Assembly: GCA_949710005.1 (NCBI GenBank)
Contig: OX453275.1
Location: 35,254,294-35,318,293 of the forward strand
Reading direction: 5' to 3'
Length of the DNA: 64,000 bases
From: Ricordea florida
Taxonomy: Eukaryota > Cnidaria > Anthozoa > Corallimorpharia > Ricordeidae
Shown: positions 31,032 through 45,500 of the stretch, piece after piece
Position numbering within the stretch: position 1 is the first letter of the stretch
Layout: the number at the start of each line of letters is the position of its first letter
The notes under the pieces: generated by a model
The model's database searches: none
Seen by the model: only the letters and a program-made list of their open reading frames with translations
What the model was told of the DNA's origin: nothing
Made by a program: the position numbers and the translations under genes

Positions 31032-31171
31032 CGGGAGACGGCATTGGTTTGTTACAAACCTTACTCTACATATGTAAGTACTGCGATCTGCAAACCTTCA
31101 TACGGGAGACGGCATTGGTTTGTTACAAACCTTACTCTACATATGTAAATACTGCGATCTGCCAACCGTTA
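31032..31171 (+). repeat. Tandem duplication, 71-bp period, two copies
   Basis: CGGGAGACGGCATTGGTTTG starts at 31032 and 31103. The copies differ at only a few bases, so the duplication is recent. It lies between the convergent ends of galactokinase and the lyase gene. Confidence 0.9.
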
Positions 31172-31297
31172 AATGCAGTCGTGATGTGAAACTGTGATAA
31201 AATTGGATCCTTGTCTTGAGTTTATCTTAAAAGAGCATGTTCTCTAGGTATGTACCTTAAAACAAGAGGCAGTTCCATATAATATATGCCAGACGCA

Positions 31298-31303
31298 TTT
31301 ATT
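31298..31303 (-). terminator. Candidate polyadenylation signal for the PL8 lyase gene
   Basis: AATAAA on the minus strand, 77 nt after the stop codon. Confidence 0.45.
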
Positions 31304-31379
31304 TTTAATTTGAACTGGGAAAGTTACAAATATTAGCAAGGTTAAAATACTGGAGCTCTAATGAGTCCTTCAAGCGAAC

Positions 31380-34300
31380 TCATCGAGTAAGCTTAACCTC
31401 AGTAGTAAATCCTTTTGCCAGTTTTTTAAAGATTATTTCACTGCCTAAAGTATCACCGTCCATTCTTGGTTTGACTTCCACGTGAGCCGCTTTGTCAGCT
31501 GTGGGAACAACTTTCCCGTCTTGCTTCACGTCCCCTGTGGCTGTGTTTACTGCTTCCCTCAAATAAACCTTAAGTAGAAGCATAAAATGTAGTAACACGA
31601 ATTAAAACTTACAGGTATCTGCAAACATAAAATTATTAAGAATAGTCTCTGAGTTCATCGCATTCTTCAATGGCTACGGATGAAACATTTTGGTGAGGGA
31701 ATCCCCTTCCATCACTGTTGCGTGAAATCGGTTACTCGAGGTCAAAAAATGGTTTTATTTTGTTGTTGGCTTTGCTCCTTTCTCTTAGGGTTTTCTTCGG
31801 ATTTCATTCTTCCAACTGGACTGCGAGCACTTTCGCATTTTTAGTTTTCCAATTTTTCCTGTTTTCTTTCTTTCTTTTATTTTGGAGCGCACGATGCGCT
31901 AAGCTACGGTTCGAGCCGCGAATCCTCAGGGCGCAAAAAAACGAGGGCGCGGGTATGGTTTCGTCCCTCTCCCTCCTCGTTGTATGAACTCGTTTGCATA
32001 ATTATTTCCCTAACGCCAGGACTGTGGATCTGAGGCTAAAAGACAGACAGCTTTCTTCCACTCGATCTTGAAACAAAGACCAGTCTGTAAACCACTCTAG
32101 GGCGAGGTTTGGTTGTAAGTAAAATATTCTCATATTTATCTAAATGGTTATTTGTTATTTATTCAGTGGGTAACCAATCTGCACAGCTGGTTGAAAAAAA
32201 AACAACAACAAAGAAAGCTTTGAAATATACCCAACCTATAAAATTCATTGGTCGCGAAGACACACAGGCACTGCGAATGCTCTAACCTTCTCAGTCCAAA
32301 AGTCTGGATTAATGTAGGCTCAAACTAGTTACACAATGCGTTCAGTAATTAAACCATATAATGGCTTAGCGCATCGTTCTGTTAAGCTTAGTTAGATGCT
32401 GTTGGAATCCCGACCTTTCTCCATTCCTACATCTTATAATTGCGAGACTAAAAGAGAGAATGTTAACTGGCCGTCCTCCGTTTCATTTGTCTCAAGGTGC
32501 GAGTGAGGTAAACATTCTTGTGCCTTTTCTCTCTCTAGAGTCCTCTTAAGTCGTTTGACACTTAGTTCAGCAAAATTTAAGAATATCTAGGCGTTTTTAG
32601 AATACAATTAAAGTCACAATGACTGTTCATTAGCAACTGTATTCCGATGCAAAGTCATATGAGTTAATCTGTCGTCTGTACAAGGGCAGTACCTTTACTT
32701 CAATTTCCTGACTGATGGAGTAGAATCTTTCATCGCCGCTCACTCGACCAGCCGTGTGAAGAGTTCTGGAGATATTGAAATTCAGATTCGGCGAAGAAAC
32801 AGCGATGTACATGTTGCTGCTGTCAACTTGTTCAACCATCACGAGACATTGACCCTGGTATGACAGCAACAAAAGGAACAACGTGAATTGCTATGAACGA
32901 TTTTAAGAAGCTTGATATTTTGAAAGCTGCTGAGTCATATGCCATGTACCTGGGTGGCCTGGGTGGCCGGCGTTCAGAGGGTGGGGCAGGGTGGGGGAGA
33001 TCGAGTGCGAGAGCTGTAGGCGCGAAAGTAACAGGTTCGGGCAAATCGATCAACCGGTTTACTAGTAACTATCGCAATTTATAATAGCCGTGGTTCGATT
33101 TCAAATTTTTCATTCACTTAGAAAACAATATAGTATGAAAATTATTTCCAAAGCTAAAGTACATGTGCTATTGCCTTTCATAATATAGAGTGTGGTTCTA
33201 ACTTTTTCATCTGTGGATCAAACAATTCAGCTTGGTCATTCTTTAGAAAGCTACTAATCAGCACTGTACTGTGGCATGGTTTATTTTACTGTACCGTGTG
33301 GTCATCTGTAGATAGAAGTTTAACTGAGTAATGAACCTTGGGAAAGGTTCTGATTGTGAAGTGCGAGCATTCATTGCATGGAACGTAACTCTGGACGGTA
33401 CTGTTTGGTTGTTCAAACTCTTTTTACTTGTCAATAAACCAATCCATTGTGACCAACGTTTGGAAAGTCACTGAACAGCACTGCAGTTTACCACTATTTG
33501 TTTTGTTGTACATACAATGTGTTTCTAACTTAGTTTCAAAATTCAGAGCTTGTTAACTAAGAACGCACTATCTGAGCCCTTAAAACCAGTGCCTCCCATT
33601 GAAACCCAGACCTAAATAATAATTCTCACTTTAGTACGTACCTTACTGACGCGTTCGACAGGCCCAGGTGTGCGGGCAGTCCTACGGAAGATTACATAGC
33701 CATATTGAGTCTGACCAGCTCTGGGAAAGCCATTTAGCTGTACCACGTGAGCTTTACTGTCTTTCATCAACACCTCATACGCTTTGTTATTGGTGGAAGC
33801 CTGTCTTACTGCTAAATTCTGTTATAATTGACGAAACAAGGCAATGTGAGTTATGGGGAAATAAATATTTGCAGTCGAGATAACCAGCCGTATTTTTCCC
33901 ATTTAGGGAATTGTTGGTTACAATCTTACTTAATCAGTCATAGGAAACAGCGCACGTCATGTGGCAAAGAGATCTCCAATCCTCTACCTGTTACCTATGG
34001 TGTATCTCAAGGGAGCATCTTGGGGCCCTTACTTTTCCTTGTTCACATAAATGACTTGCCTACTGCGGTCAATCACTGTAGCGTATCCCTTTATGCGGAT
34101 GATACTATTTTGTACTGCTATTCCTCTAACATAGAAGATCTTGAGAATGAAGATCTGTCGAGAATAGCTCTTTGGTCGAATCGAAACAAGCTTACACTTA
34201 ACATAAAGAAGACCAGTCCATGCTTATCGGCAGCGATCGCAAATTGCGTGATTCCACCGCTATATCTGTCTCAGTATTCTACAAAGAAATAATTGAATAT

Positions 34301-36121
34301 GTGTCCACGAAGATAAGTCAACGCTTAGGGCTTTCAAGGAGAATTTAAGGGTTTGCTTCCATGGTGTGCACGTATTCTTTTCTTTAACAGTCTCATTCTC
34401 CCGCTTATTATGCGCCATTGTTTTGGGGGACAAGGACAATGCTATTCTCATGAACAATTTGCAGCTGCTGCAGAATATGGCTGCCAAAACTATATTAGAC
34501 CGCCCTTTTCATTCATCTGCTAGAGGCGCTTGAAGCCCTTGGTTGGTCAACCTTGGAGAAACGCAGACTTTTTTATCGTTGCCTTTACGTTTATAAGTGT
34601 GTTAATGAAATCTCAGCCCACAGAATAGCTCTATTGGTAAATAAAGATGTACACGACTACGATACACGACACAAAGATAACTTGAGAAACATAAAAGTAT
34701 ATCTAAAACAAAGCATTTGCACTGCTGTTGGGAGTGTCATTAAAAATTTGACCCTTTAAGTATTTAGCCCATCTTGGCAGGCCTCCTCCGGCTAAGCTTC
34801 AATTTCAGTTCGATGAAAAACACCCAGTTCACAGTTACTGTGGTAAACTTGCTCAAGTTGGATTCAAAATTCTGTACTGTGTTCCCATACCTGTAGTGCT
34901 GTAAGGGGTCTGTTCACGAGTATGGTATATTCGTAGCCTTTATTCCTTGGATGTACACCATGATCAAGCCACGCAGTAGCATACCGACCTTCCGTCACCA
35001 CACCTCGTCTATTATGCTTCTTAGAGAACTGAAGGCTTACTTGAACGTTAAGACCTTGTTCAGCTGCGTCCGGTACATAATATCCGTTTCCTTTGGAGAA
35101 TAAAAAAATCATGACAGAGGAAGAATAAATGTATTTCGGGTTTCACTCCCTCCCCTCCCCCACCCCATTTATTTTAAGTCCGTCATCCTCTCCCTTAAAA
35201 TCATTTTTTTTTTGGCTCGCCCCAGTCCTCTATATGGTTAGTCACCCAAGATGGCAGCCGAACTGCCGACTATTCAACGTCCGCTGACCCAAATAAGCCT
35301 GCAGGCTATTTTTTTTTACATTATTACGTAGCTGCAAAGAGATTAGAAAATGTCTTTCAGGGTATTGAAAAGTATTTTTTCATTTCCAGAAGAGAAATTT
35401 CATATTTCCAAGCAACCATGTAATTTTCTCTTGATATATGAGATATAGTTGTCTACCGAGTTCCGAGTGGCAGTAAATCGATAAAAACGCTACCCCGCCA
35501 GTATTAGTGATATCACAAATGAACGGACATCATTTGTATCAGTTTGCTACCACTCGGTATACCATTCACTTTTCTATGATAAAATCTGATAATTACCGTT
35601 AGTATCCATTAGGGTAACTGAATTATCAGCAAGTCCAAAAAACGACGGCTGTTTCATTTGATCAGTGCTCAGAGAATATGACGTGCTGTTAATGTGAATC
35701 GATGACGGACTCTCAGGATCAACAAGCTTGTTCTGGAATAATGTCGTCTAAGATTACAAAGTAAAAAATCTTAATTAAACAACAAGGAGTGGAAAATAAA
35801 GTGTTGAATTTAAATTTATAAATCTACAAATTTGCTCGATTTTTGTCTGTATGCACTTATGTCAAGCATGGAACTGAACCAGAACAGAGAAGGCCAATTA
35901 CTGTGGTCCCTTTAAAATTTCTAGATAGAATTGGAATTTAGAGGCGCTGATTTTTATGGAGAAGGGAAAACCCTCAGAGAAAGTAGAGAACCAACAACAA
36001 ACTGAACCCGCATGGGACGGCGGGAATCAAACCCAGGCCACTTTCCTCGGCAATTTGTTGTTACCCAGAGCCAATGAAGACACCAGCTTCTATATTATCA
36101 ATAGCTGTGTGAATCTTTAAT

Positions 36122-36177
<56 letters not shown>

Positions 36178-39100
36178 TAATTCAAAACAATAAGGAGAAC
36201 AACTGACTTTGCAAGACTCGCACACACGCGATTTCCCGCGCATTGTGCTGTCATGATTTGTCTTGAGTTCAGACTGGTTCATTGGACTCCGTCTGTGCCG
36301 CTCTTATGATCTATATCATATGGTTACGAGTGCAATTTGGAATAAATGAACACAAGTCAATTTTTCAAATACTAAAAATAAATTGCACAAGCCCGTATGG
36401 CGAGTGCAATTTGTTGTCTAAAAATGTACGAGTGCTTATTTATACAAAATTGCACTCACAACCATTTGATTACTTGTTATTACTAATTGTATGCATGGAA
36501 AAATTAATTTCAAATTTCTGCATTTAATTTCACCTTTTTGCACTATTTGGAATTATTCGACATGCTCCTGGCCAATCAACGCATTGAAATTTTTGCATAT
36601 ATATTATTAGCCAGAGTTATTTACATTGAATTTGATGTTTATGGAGACATTCGAAAACCGCTGGAATTGTAGATTAATAAGGCAAATCTCCTGACTTGAT
36701 TCAAACTGTTAGAGCCAGCTATTCTATTCTATTCTGACGGACATTAGAATCTCGTTTATACCACATTAGAATAAGTAGTCGATAACTAAACATGCCATTA
36801 CTGTATATGCATCAACAGTAGCTAGCTAGGGGGGTCCTGGGGTGCCCGTGACCCCCTCTTGGTGGGCCTTCTTTTGAGCAAACAACCTACAATATTCAGG
36901 TGGCGAAAACGCCGTGACAAGAGTGAGTAGCCTCTGTGACCCCCCCTTTGAAAAATCCTGGCTACGCCCCTGATCAACAAAGGAAGGCAAAGGCTTCATG
37001 GGACCTTTTGCTCCTTGTAATGATTAGAGTGTGCTGTCTCTTTACAATGTTGACGCTTTGTCAAGCACAGAAGCAAGACGTTAGTGAATATACCTGTGTA
37101 ATGTTTGAATGGACATGGTTGGTATTAATCCCACTTCCCAGGCAGACGACACAATGATCGGCAAAAAACACACTCTTTCTAAACCGGAAGTCTATGCTAA
37201 GTTGAAAAGAACTTGGCGGATACTTGTAACGAGGTTGGGAAAATTCCATTCCAAATATCCCGTTTGGATAAGCACCTCCTCCGATCATTACTAGGCCACC
37301 AGCAAGCCTTCTCGGCTGAAAGTACCTGAAAGGCACACGAATTAAGTAATCCTTTACATACTACCATGTATGGTCAAAATCACGCACTCTGTCTATCTCG
37401 CTCTATACCACTTATCATTTACTGACAAAAGCATTGCTCTTCAGTTAAATATACTACAAAAGGCTACTGGACAGTACTGTACTGTGGTACAGTTTGTTTT
37501 ACCATACAGTGTGGTTCTATCTTTTTCATCTGTGGATCAAACCATGTAGTGTGACCATTCTTTGGAAAGCTACTGAACAGTACCGTACTGTGGTACTGTT
37601 TGTTTTACTATACAGTGTGGTTCTCACTTTTTCATCTGTGGATCAAACCATGCAGTGTGATCATTCTTTGTAAATTAAGCTCCTGAACAGTACTGTACTG
37701 TGGTACTGTTTGTTTTACCATATACTGTGTATCAAACCACGCAGGGTGAACACTCTACTGTGGTACTGTTCTAATATACAGAATATTTATGTATTTGCCA
37801 TCTCTATTTACATGCAGTGCAAGAAATTAACGTCATTGAATGATGTTCGCACCAGAAGAGCTTTGTTCAAGTTCATTTTAGTAAGTTCTGATGTGCCGAA
37901 CAGAACACGCTTGCTTAATAAAGTTGCTAGGGATAGTGCCCCCAGATACGCCATGGACGCACGAGGCAAGTTTCATTTGAAAGCAAAATATTTTGAGGCG
38001 CGTTCAATTAATTGAACTAAGTAAAAAAAAAAAGTCTCAATGGACTACAATCTGTTTGTGGGTAGCTGTATGGTTGGCCGGGTTAGTAAAATTAGCGACT
38101 ACTTTTTCTTTCTTGGCGGTTCTTGTAATAAGTGTGGAGGACATTGGATGCAAATGACTTCCTGTAGACGCTGGCTAACTTTCTTTAGTTTTGTGAATGT
38201 GTCCTGGAAAAGGGTCAGAAATAACAGGGTCTAGTTCTCTCTTCAATAATTTAAATGTCACTTTCCTTTTTCGTATTAAACGAACGCGATATCCTCGTAA
38301 TCTTCCAACTGTTCAAAAATGTACTCATAGTTCTACCAAAATGCAAATAATACAAGGGATAGTGTCCCTTTAATTTCTGGTTATCACACCTGCGAGTCTC
38401 GCTGACTAACTGCTCCAAATCCATTTTGATGGTGGTTGTCCCCGGATGCCGTGTCCAGTCCCAGCCGTTGTCAATATCATGTGACTTGAGGGCCTCTTCG
38501 CTGTTGGCAATAAGAAGTGCTCCGTGACTCTGGTACAGTCCGTACATGTTTTGTGTTTTCATTCCCTTGTAGGAAGCTTCAAAATCCCAGACATACCTAT
38601 TGAATCCTTTGACGCTGACAGCCCAGTCAGCTCGCCTTTGAATAACAAGTGAAGCATAATTCTTGGCCCAGAATCCTTTGGGGGACGGTTCAGCCGATAT
38701 TGACATGCGCTGAGCTTCTCTGTTGATTGCTTCGAGGATGCCGATCGATCCAATGGTATTTAAGTAGAATATACTGGATAAAACTTGTCCCTTTCCCAAA
38801 TATGTATTTACTGAGCTATCAGTCAGGTTATACAGTCTTAAGAACATTCTGACTTTGTTCACGTCAACGTTGTCTATTTCCCCAAGAGAGCCATCTTCTT
38901 CCAAATTTGGAGCATTAGCACTAATGTAGGCGAATGCAGGGAACATCCGGGAGATACTTGCACGAATAAATCCGGGGAATCGGCCAGAAACACTGTTTGG
39001 AAACGAGTATTTTAATGCGACGATTCTCATAATTTCCAGTCCCTTTTCAAGATTTTCGCAAGTCTGTGGCCCTGAAGTGAAGACCTCATGAATAACTAAA

Positions 39101-39488
39101 CTATGAAATGATACTAAATGCCGTCACTACTTCCATGTAAGAGCACTGAAACTTTGTATAACGCACTTAATATATTATTGCTATTATTATTGTTCCTTAT
39201 TATTTTCATCTTTGTGAACTGGATGATCTTTTTCCAGTTTGTTTCCTAAGGGAGCGAGTCATAGCTCATGATCAAAGGTCCCTTAGAGTTTTCTCCTCAC
39301 TCTGCAGCTCTAATACTTTTCTCAAAATCCTTGCTGTTCCTAGTAACGTAGTTTTCTGGAGCAATAAAATACCAATTTTGACATCCAACTTTCTCAGCCA
39401 CTTGTTCAAGTTTTTTGTTACACTTCCCAATGATCCTACAACAATTGGTACCACGCGCACAGTTCTCATGTTCATTATTATTATTATT

Positions 39489-39529
<41 letters not shown>

Positions 39530-42500
39530 TATTTCTTTGAGTTTAAAATAACGTACTTTTGAGAGACAAAAAATATAAGCTATTTCATTGATCCCAGAGG
39601 CCTTCTTTTCGCCCTTTCGCAGAGAACGGGTGAGAGATGAAAAATACAAGAAAACTTGAGGACAAGAGTACTTTAACAGGTTTGTAGAGGCTGATAGAGT
39701 CAGAATGAAGGGAAAAATATAAGAAAATTGAATTATACATTCAAGTCTCAATAGTGTTTAGCTTCAGGTGGGCTCCTGTTAGCTTTCATTTTTCTTGTTA
39801 TGTCAATTCTTAGTACATGCATGGAATAAATAACTAAAGACTCATGAAAATATAATCGATGATATTATCGCTGATGAGGAAGTTGCGCTAGGGATACTAA
39901 GAAATTCTTCCGAATGGTTCTGCATGAACTTAAGGGGACCACCAGAGACCACCAAAGACCACTGAAGACTTCATGTGTGTACAAAACCGACTATTGTTGT
40001 ATGCCTTGTTCTACAAATCATTACGACCGACATAAATTAAGTAACCAGAATGTGGCAGAGTATTCTGCAGTAAATACTCTGGTGTTTCTTAGTTTCTCTG
40101 CTAAGTACGAACATCGTTGCTGGTCTTCGTAGTGTTGAGATGAAGCATATAACAAAAGAGCTCGACCTGCTTTTACTTGAGGGATCTTTTGTTCCAATTA
40201 TTACACCGTCTGGTATACCTCTCGGTATACCTCACAAATCTAAATTTGCGATTGCGAAATCTCAAGGGAAGATCTAAGTTATTTCAAACGCTTCAACTCG
40301 CAAGCAATCACAACCAGGCAGGTGGGCAAATTATTTTGACTGTCTACTCAAAACATGGCATCGGAGAAATGTATATCGCGATAAACAATAGCATTCTGTG
40401 CGATGTTTAGACACGTTTAAGTCGGTGAATTTGTAAGTTTTCAAGTTACATTCATCATTTCAAACCAGCGTAGCATCAAACTATGTCTGATTGTCCACTG
40501 ACCTGGTTGCAATGAGCACTTTTTCTCAGTTTAAACCCCTAGAGAAGTATCATCCTCGGTGTATAAATCTGTTACGTCCATGAGTGACGTAGAACAAAGA
40601 AAACGAACGAGACGAAACAATAGAGTGTAGGAAAATAATACTGAAAAAAGAAACAAAAACTTCACAGGTGTTTACACAGGGGTAAATCCTGAAGAAAACA
40701 CTAGACAGGGGTTACGAAACGTGGGGTCGGTAAATTGTAGCTTTTTAAGTTACATTCACTGTTTTTAACATGCAGCATAGCATAACACCAGTGAAGTTTA
40801 AACAAGGTTAAACAAGTTTTAACAAGTTGTTTAATTTCTTACCCAATGCAAATGCCGTACCACTCAGAAGGTACTTGATGAGAGCTGCCTTGTGTAGAGC
40901 GTTCGGAGTGTAGGCGTTGGCATAGTAACCGTTATGATGAAAGGCGAGGTAATCAGGCTTTAATACTCCTGACAATCCTTCATTAGGTGACAAAGCATTG
41001 GCGTACCATCTGACAAGAGCCTCCATATCGCGGAGTTTTTCCTGTTTTTGTTGCGTTGTAGCGGACGGCGACATAAGGACAATAAATAGCCTGCACAATT
41101 CAAAATAACATACGAGTCAATACAAATAGACCTCACTCTCTAGTAATAAGTAGTTATTATTTGGGTGTGTGTTAAACAAATAAGATTTTACCTGAACAGC
41201 GAGATGGTTCTCATTCTATCAGCAGAGGTGCCGGAGTATTCAAAGCGTTGCTGATAAATCTCATTGAAGTCGTTATACCACTTCATTGTGGCAAGGATAT
41301 CTGAAAGTTTTCCAGCTTCTTGTAAAACATTCCTAAGCAAATATACTGAACTCATGAAGCCTGCGCCATCTCTGTTCATTTCGTGATCCAGAGAACCGAT
41401 GGCGCTTCCATCAGCAAAACCTGTTAAACGGGAAAGGAAGAGATCACAGATTGGTGCGACTGATGCCGGGATCCTGAGCTTTTGTCTGAATGTAAACCCT
41501 GTTGTTCAAACACCATAACAACTGCGTTACCCGGCCCTCACAATAGGAAATCCCCTCCAGTAGCTTTCATCTTCCCGCATTAGGCCTGGGTCCTAACACA
41601 GAAGCAGATGGTACTACTGTTTTTAAATCCCGTTTCATGGCAATAAAACGAGAAAATTGTTAATTTACATCAAGTAATCAAATACGACAACTATCATCCT
41701 AATTAAGCATGCTAATTTTAGTTTCCTCCGAGGTTTCGGTCTTCTTGTCTGGAAGAGAGTTTTGCGGGAAAAATGAGTTTAACAAATAACCACTATTGTT
41801 ACTGTGAAGGGGAGGAGCGCTCCGGGTGATGGGCTCCTGTCAACAGCTAATAGGCCAGTTCTCACAGTCAAGTTGCTAAGGTTAAGTTAATGGTGTAATG
41901 GTTAACCTGCCGGACTGAGATCAGCACATATTTGGTTCGGTCCTTGGTGATAGTGTTTCGTTGTACAACAAACTTAACTTCACTGAGACTGATACGTGAT
42001 TGACCAAAAGCATCATTGTCATACTTTACCGCCACAAGCTGCAATATACCGGTAGTTATTCAGACACTCTCGTGTCCATCGTTGTTTCAGTGTCATTTGT
42101 GCGTGTGAAGTTTTAAAACGACACAAGTTTGTTAATTCTATCCACCGGTTTTCCAAAGTAATTTCGCCCGGATTGGTGATTGGCCAAAAAATCTCGTGCG
42201 ATTTTCTAATCTAATCAATGCATGAATTTCTTTTGAGTTCGGATAGGTTCATTCAGTTGAACTGTGTGCATCTGTTCAATGTGTTTGGCTAGACTAATTA
42301 AGTTGGTTTTGATTTTACAATAAACGGTTATCAACTGCACCAAGAAAACATACTTACCTTGATCGTCAACATATTCCAGGATAAGTATTAAGCGATCTTT
42401 TCTCTTATTGTTCAGTGCGGTAATGGCCTCTTTGACACTTTCTTCAGTGTATGGAGGTGATGTCTCCAGAGCATTGGTGAATTCCGCCTGCATGTCTCTA

Positions 42501-45500
42501 TCAGTACCTGCTATTCTCTATAGAGGAGAATTCAGTGGAAGGAGATTTCACCGGGTAACAATTTGAATCCAAAAATGCTTACTCTAGGGCCCATTTCTCG
42601 AAAGTCCCGTTAACAGAGCTCTATTTTTAAGTCGGTGGCTATAGAGTGTTTGTGGGATTCTTGACGTACAAACCAGCTCAACGTGAAAATTGGAAAATCG
42701 CGTAAAACGCGAAATTTAAGTCCCTCGAAAATAACACACAACAAGGTAGTCATTAGGTATTCGTGGCATTTTGTAAGGAGCGGTTTCCAGTTGATTGTCG
42801 TTTCACCAAATCTAAAGCCCTGCGCATTTACTTCAGCCAATCACAAGAATGACACTCAGAGCATTTGACCAATCAGAACGTAAATCAAACACATGTCGGC
42901 AGCACCACGCCACTGGAAAACACGTGCGACCTCGTAGTGATTGATCTTACTTTTAATTCTGATTGGTTGATAGTGAGCTGCAAGATTTCTCCGCAAATCA
43001 AGTGACATAGCAATGCAAAACTTTTGCAATTATTTTAGGTTATGAATTGGAAGCCACTCTACTGTTCTTGAATTTCTGTGAGCAAGTTATTGAAACTGTC
43101 GACGTCGTAACACACTCGTAACAATACTCCCGAGAGTTACTGCCGTATACATACTGTACAGTTATGTCCCGATGTTAAGGGTCTGGTTGTCAAGCAGATT
43201 AGTCTGGGATAGAGTATAGAAGTCATAGGGTTTGGGTCCAGGATTGGGTACCATTTTCCGTAGAACTGATTAAGTGGTTGAAGATTTTAGTCTCGACTCG
43301 GAAACTGGAAATTACTTTGGCCACTCAAAAAATACAATTGCCAAATGTAAATTTATCCTCAACTTGGTTTAATGGCAACAAAAGCGTCGATAGATGGCTT
43401 ACACTGAAGACAGTGACTCTAGGATAAAAGGAGATTTTGTGAATTTATTTAAAAAGACTGGATTCACCCGTAGCTGGCGATCAAACTGTTAAAGAGAAAA
43501 ATACAATACAAGCCCAGGTCGTGAAAAGAGAGCAAGAAATGACGGAAAAAACAAAAGAAAGCAATAAACAAACAGACTCACTCTAGTTGACATGGTTGAA
43601 GGACTACGGCAAGTTGAGCAAGCCAAAGCGTATAGGACTTAACGTGCAATGTACTGTGCAGTGAATACTAATGACTGAACGAGGAGGAATTTCCATAAGG
43701 CGCTATAGTGGGAACAGCGATAGCAGGCGTTAGAATGATGAGCAGAACGAGTGCAGCGACATGGGTGAGACCTCCGTGATAGCTATGACCCTGACACGTG
43801 ATAGAACGATATACCCAATAGCAAGAGAGGTTCTATTTTATGGAATATAACAACACCTACCATTGGCCAGTAATATTCATGACGTAAGAGAGGTCACAAG
43901 TGTCATGCTACAGACGAGAGGTGGCAACAGAATAATACGCAAATCACCGTGATAACCAGGTCTGGTACAACCTTAGGGTTCCAGGGTCTCGACCGAAAGT
44001 TCCTTAATCTCCTTCCCCTCCCCCAGGGAGTGTACCTACCCTAATGGCTCCCTCCTTAGTAGCTGTGTTGTCCGTATTAAGGTTCCTCAATGCCTCAGCA
44101 GCTACAGCGCCGACGTCGATTGGTCGTGACTTGATGTGATATTCCAAAGCCAGTGGAAGCAGCACATATTGCATGACGAAACTGAACTTTTTATTCCCGA
44201 ACTCAGAGTTCCGTGCATACAGTGGAACACCTGTGGTTTATCAGAACAGAGGATCAGATCAAAGCACTTTAGTTCAAAATAAAGGCCTTGGTTTTGAACG
44301 CGCGACTTCACAAATACTGGTACAACACTATCAGCTAACATAAACCAGTTGTCTACACTGAGATCAGAATAGTCGTTATAGAATAGTAACAGGGTTCTTA
44401 AGCAATCGAGATGAAAATATGGTAACTGTATCTTTTCTGACCTGTGATAACACCAGCGTCGCTCTTATGGATGTTCAGACCATTAAAGTACCCATTTGCC
44501 TTCACTATTTGACGCTGAAGGTCAGTCCATCGTCTGAGGGCATTTCCGTTAAACGAAGTTGAGCTTTGATCCTGTCTTACGAACCAGTTATCAAGACGCT
44601 TCTCAATCAACGTCAAATCCGCCAGTTTTACCGGGCTTGGGACGTCACCAGAGACAGCCGGGGGTGTAACCTGCAGTGGTCAAAAAAAACATAAATTATT
44701 GTAGATTCCCCATGAAGCTACCCGCGTGGCTTTCGTATTCATGGTACTCAGTTTGGCGGGCCTATCAGAAGTGGGCGACTTAACATAGGAGGTCGGCTTA
44801 TTGGTTCAGTTAAATGGGCATATGATAAAACTTTATTTGAAAATCGCAATCACAATGAACGACATTGTATTGTGTCAAAAGCGGCATTTTCTTGCTTTTT
44901 GTACCATTGTTTTCAAAAACTGAACTGCTTAGATGTGAATAAATCACAGCAATTAATCCCACCAGGGAAATGCGGTGTAGTAAATTTGTGTTGCTTCAGG
45001 TAGAGGGGGTGTTTTATTAGCGTGTGGAGGCTTATTTGAGAGGCGGATATGCAGTAGTCACGTATTTGATTGCGCACCTAGCTACGCTGGAATGCAATTG
45101 GCATGATGGTAAAAAATAACGTTTTGCCAGTGTACTAACGAATTTAACATGATTGTCGGTTTGGTAGTCATAGAGAAAAATAACCCTACGTCTGCACAGA
45201 GGGGGTATAAAAATGAAAGACCAGACAACTTCCCGTCTTTTGCAGTTCATTCATTCGATGGTCCTGTTCAAGGTCTTTCAAGTATGTGTGGTACTATTTT
45301 ACAACGTTAGGCACTAGTAAAGTGTAGATTTCATTTTATGTCCACTGCTAGAACAGGACGAAATTTAGGAAGATAAGGATAAAACGATAAAATTATCTCT
45401 CTCTTCTCTGTTACTTACCTGCTCTCACTTAAGACTAAAATTTATTCGACCCAACAAAAAAACCCTGGTTAACGTAGCCTCCTTGCTCAGGTTTCAGTCG

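Noticed and set aside
39272-39751. Long minus-strand frame with a Met/Ile run as one protein
   Set aside because: The run is a microsatellite. Only the part after it resembles a retroelement C-terminus.
41885-41955. Functional tRNA gene
   Set aside because: A- and B-box-like words are present but the acceptor stem does not pair and no terminator follows.
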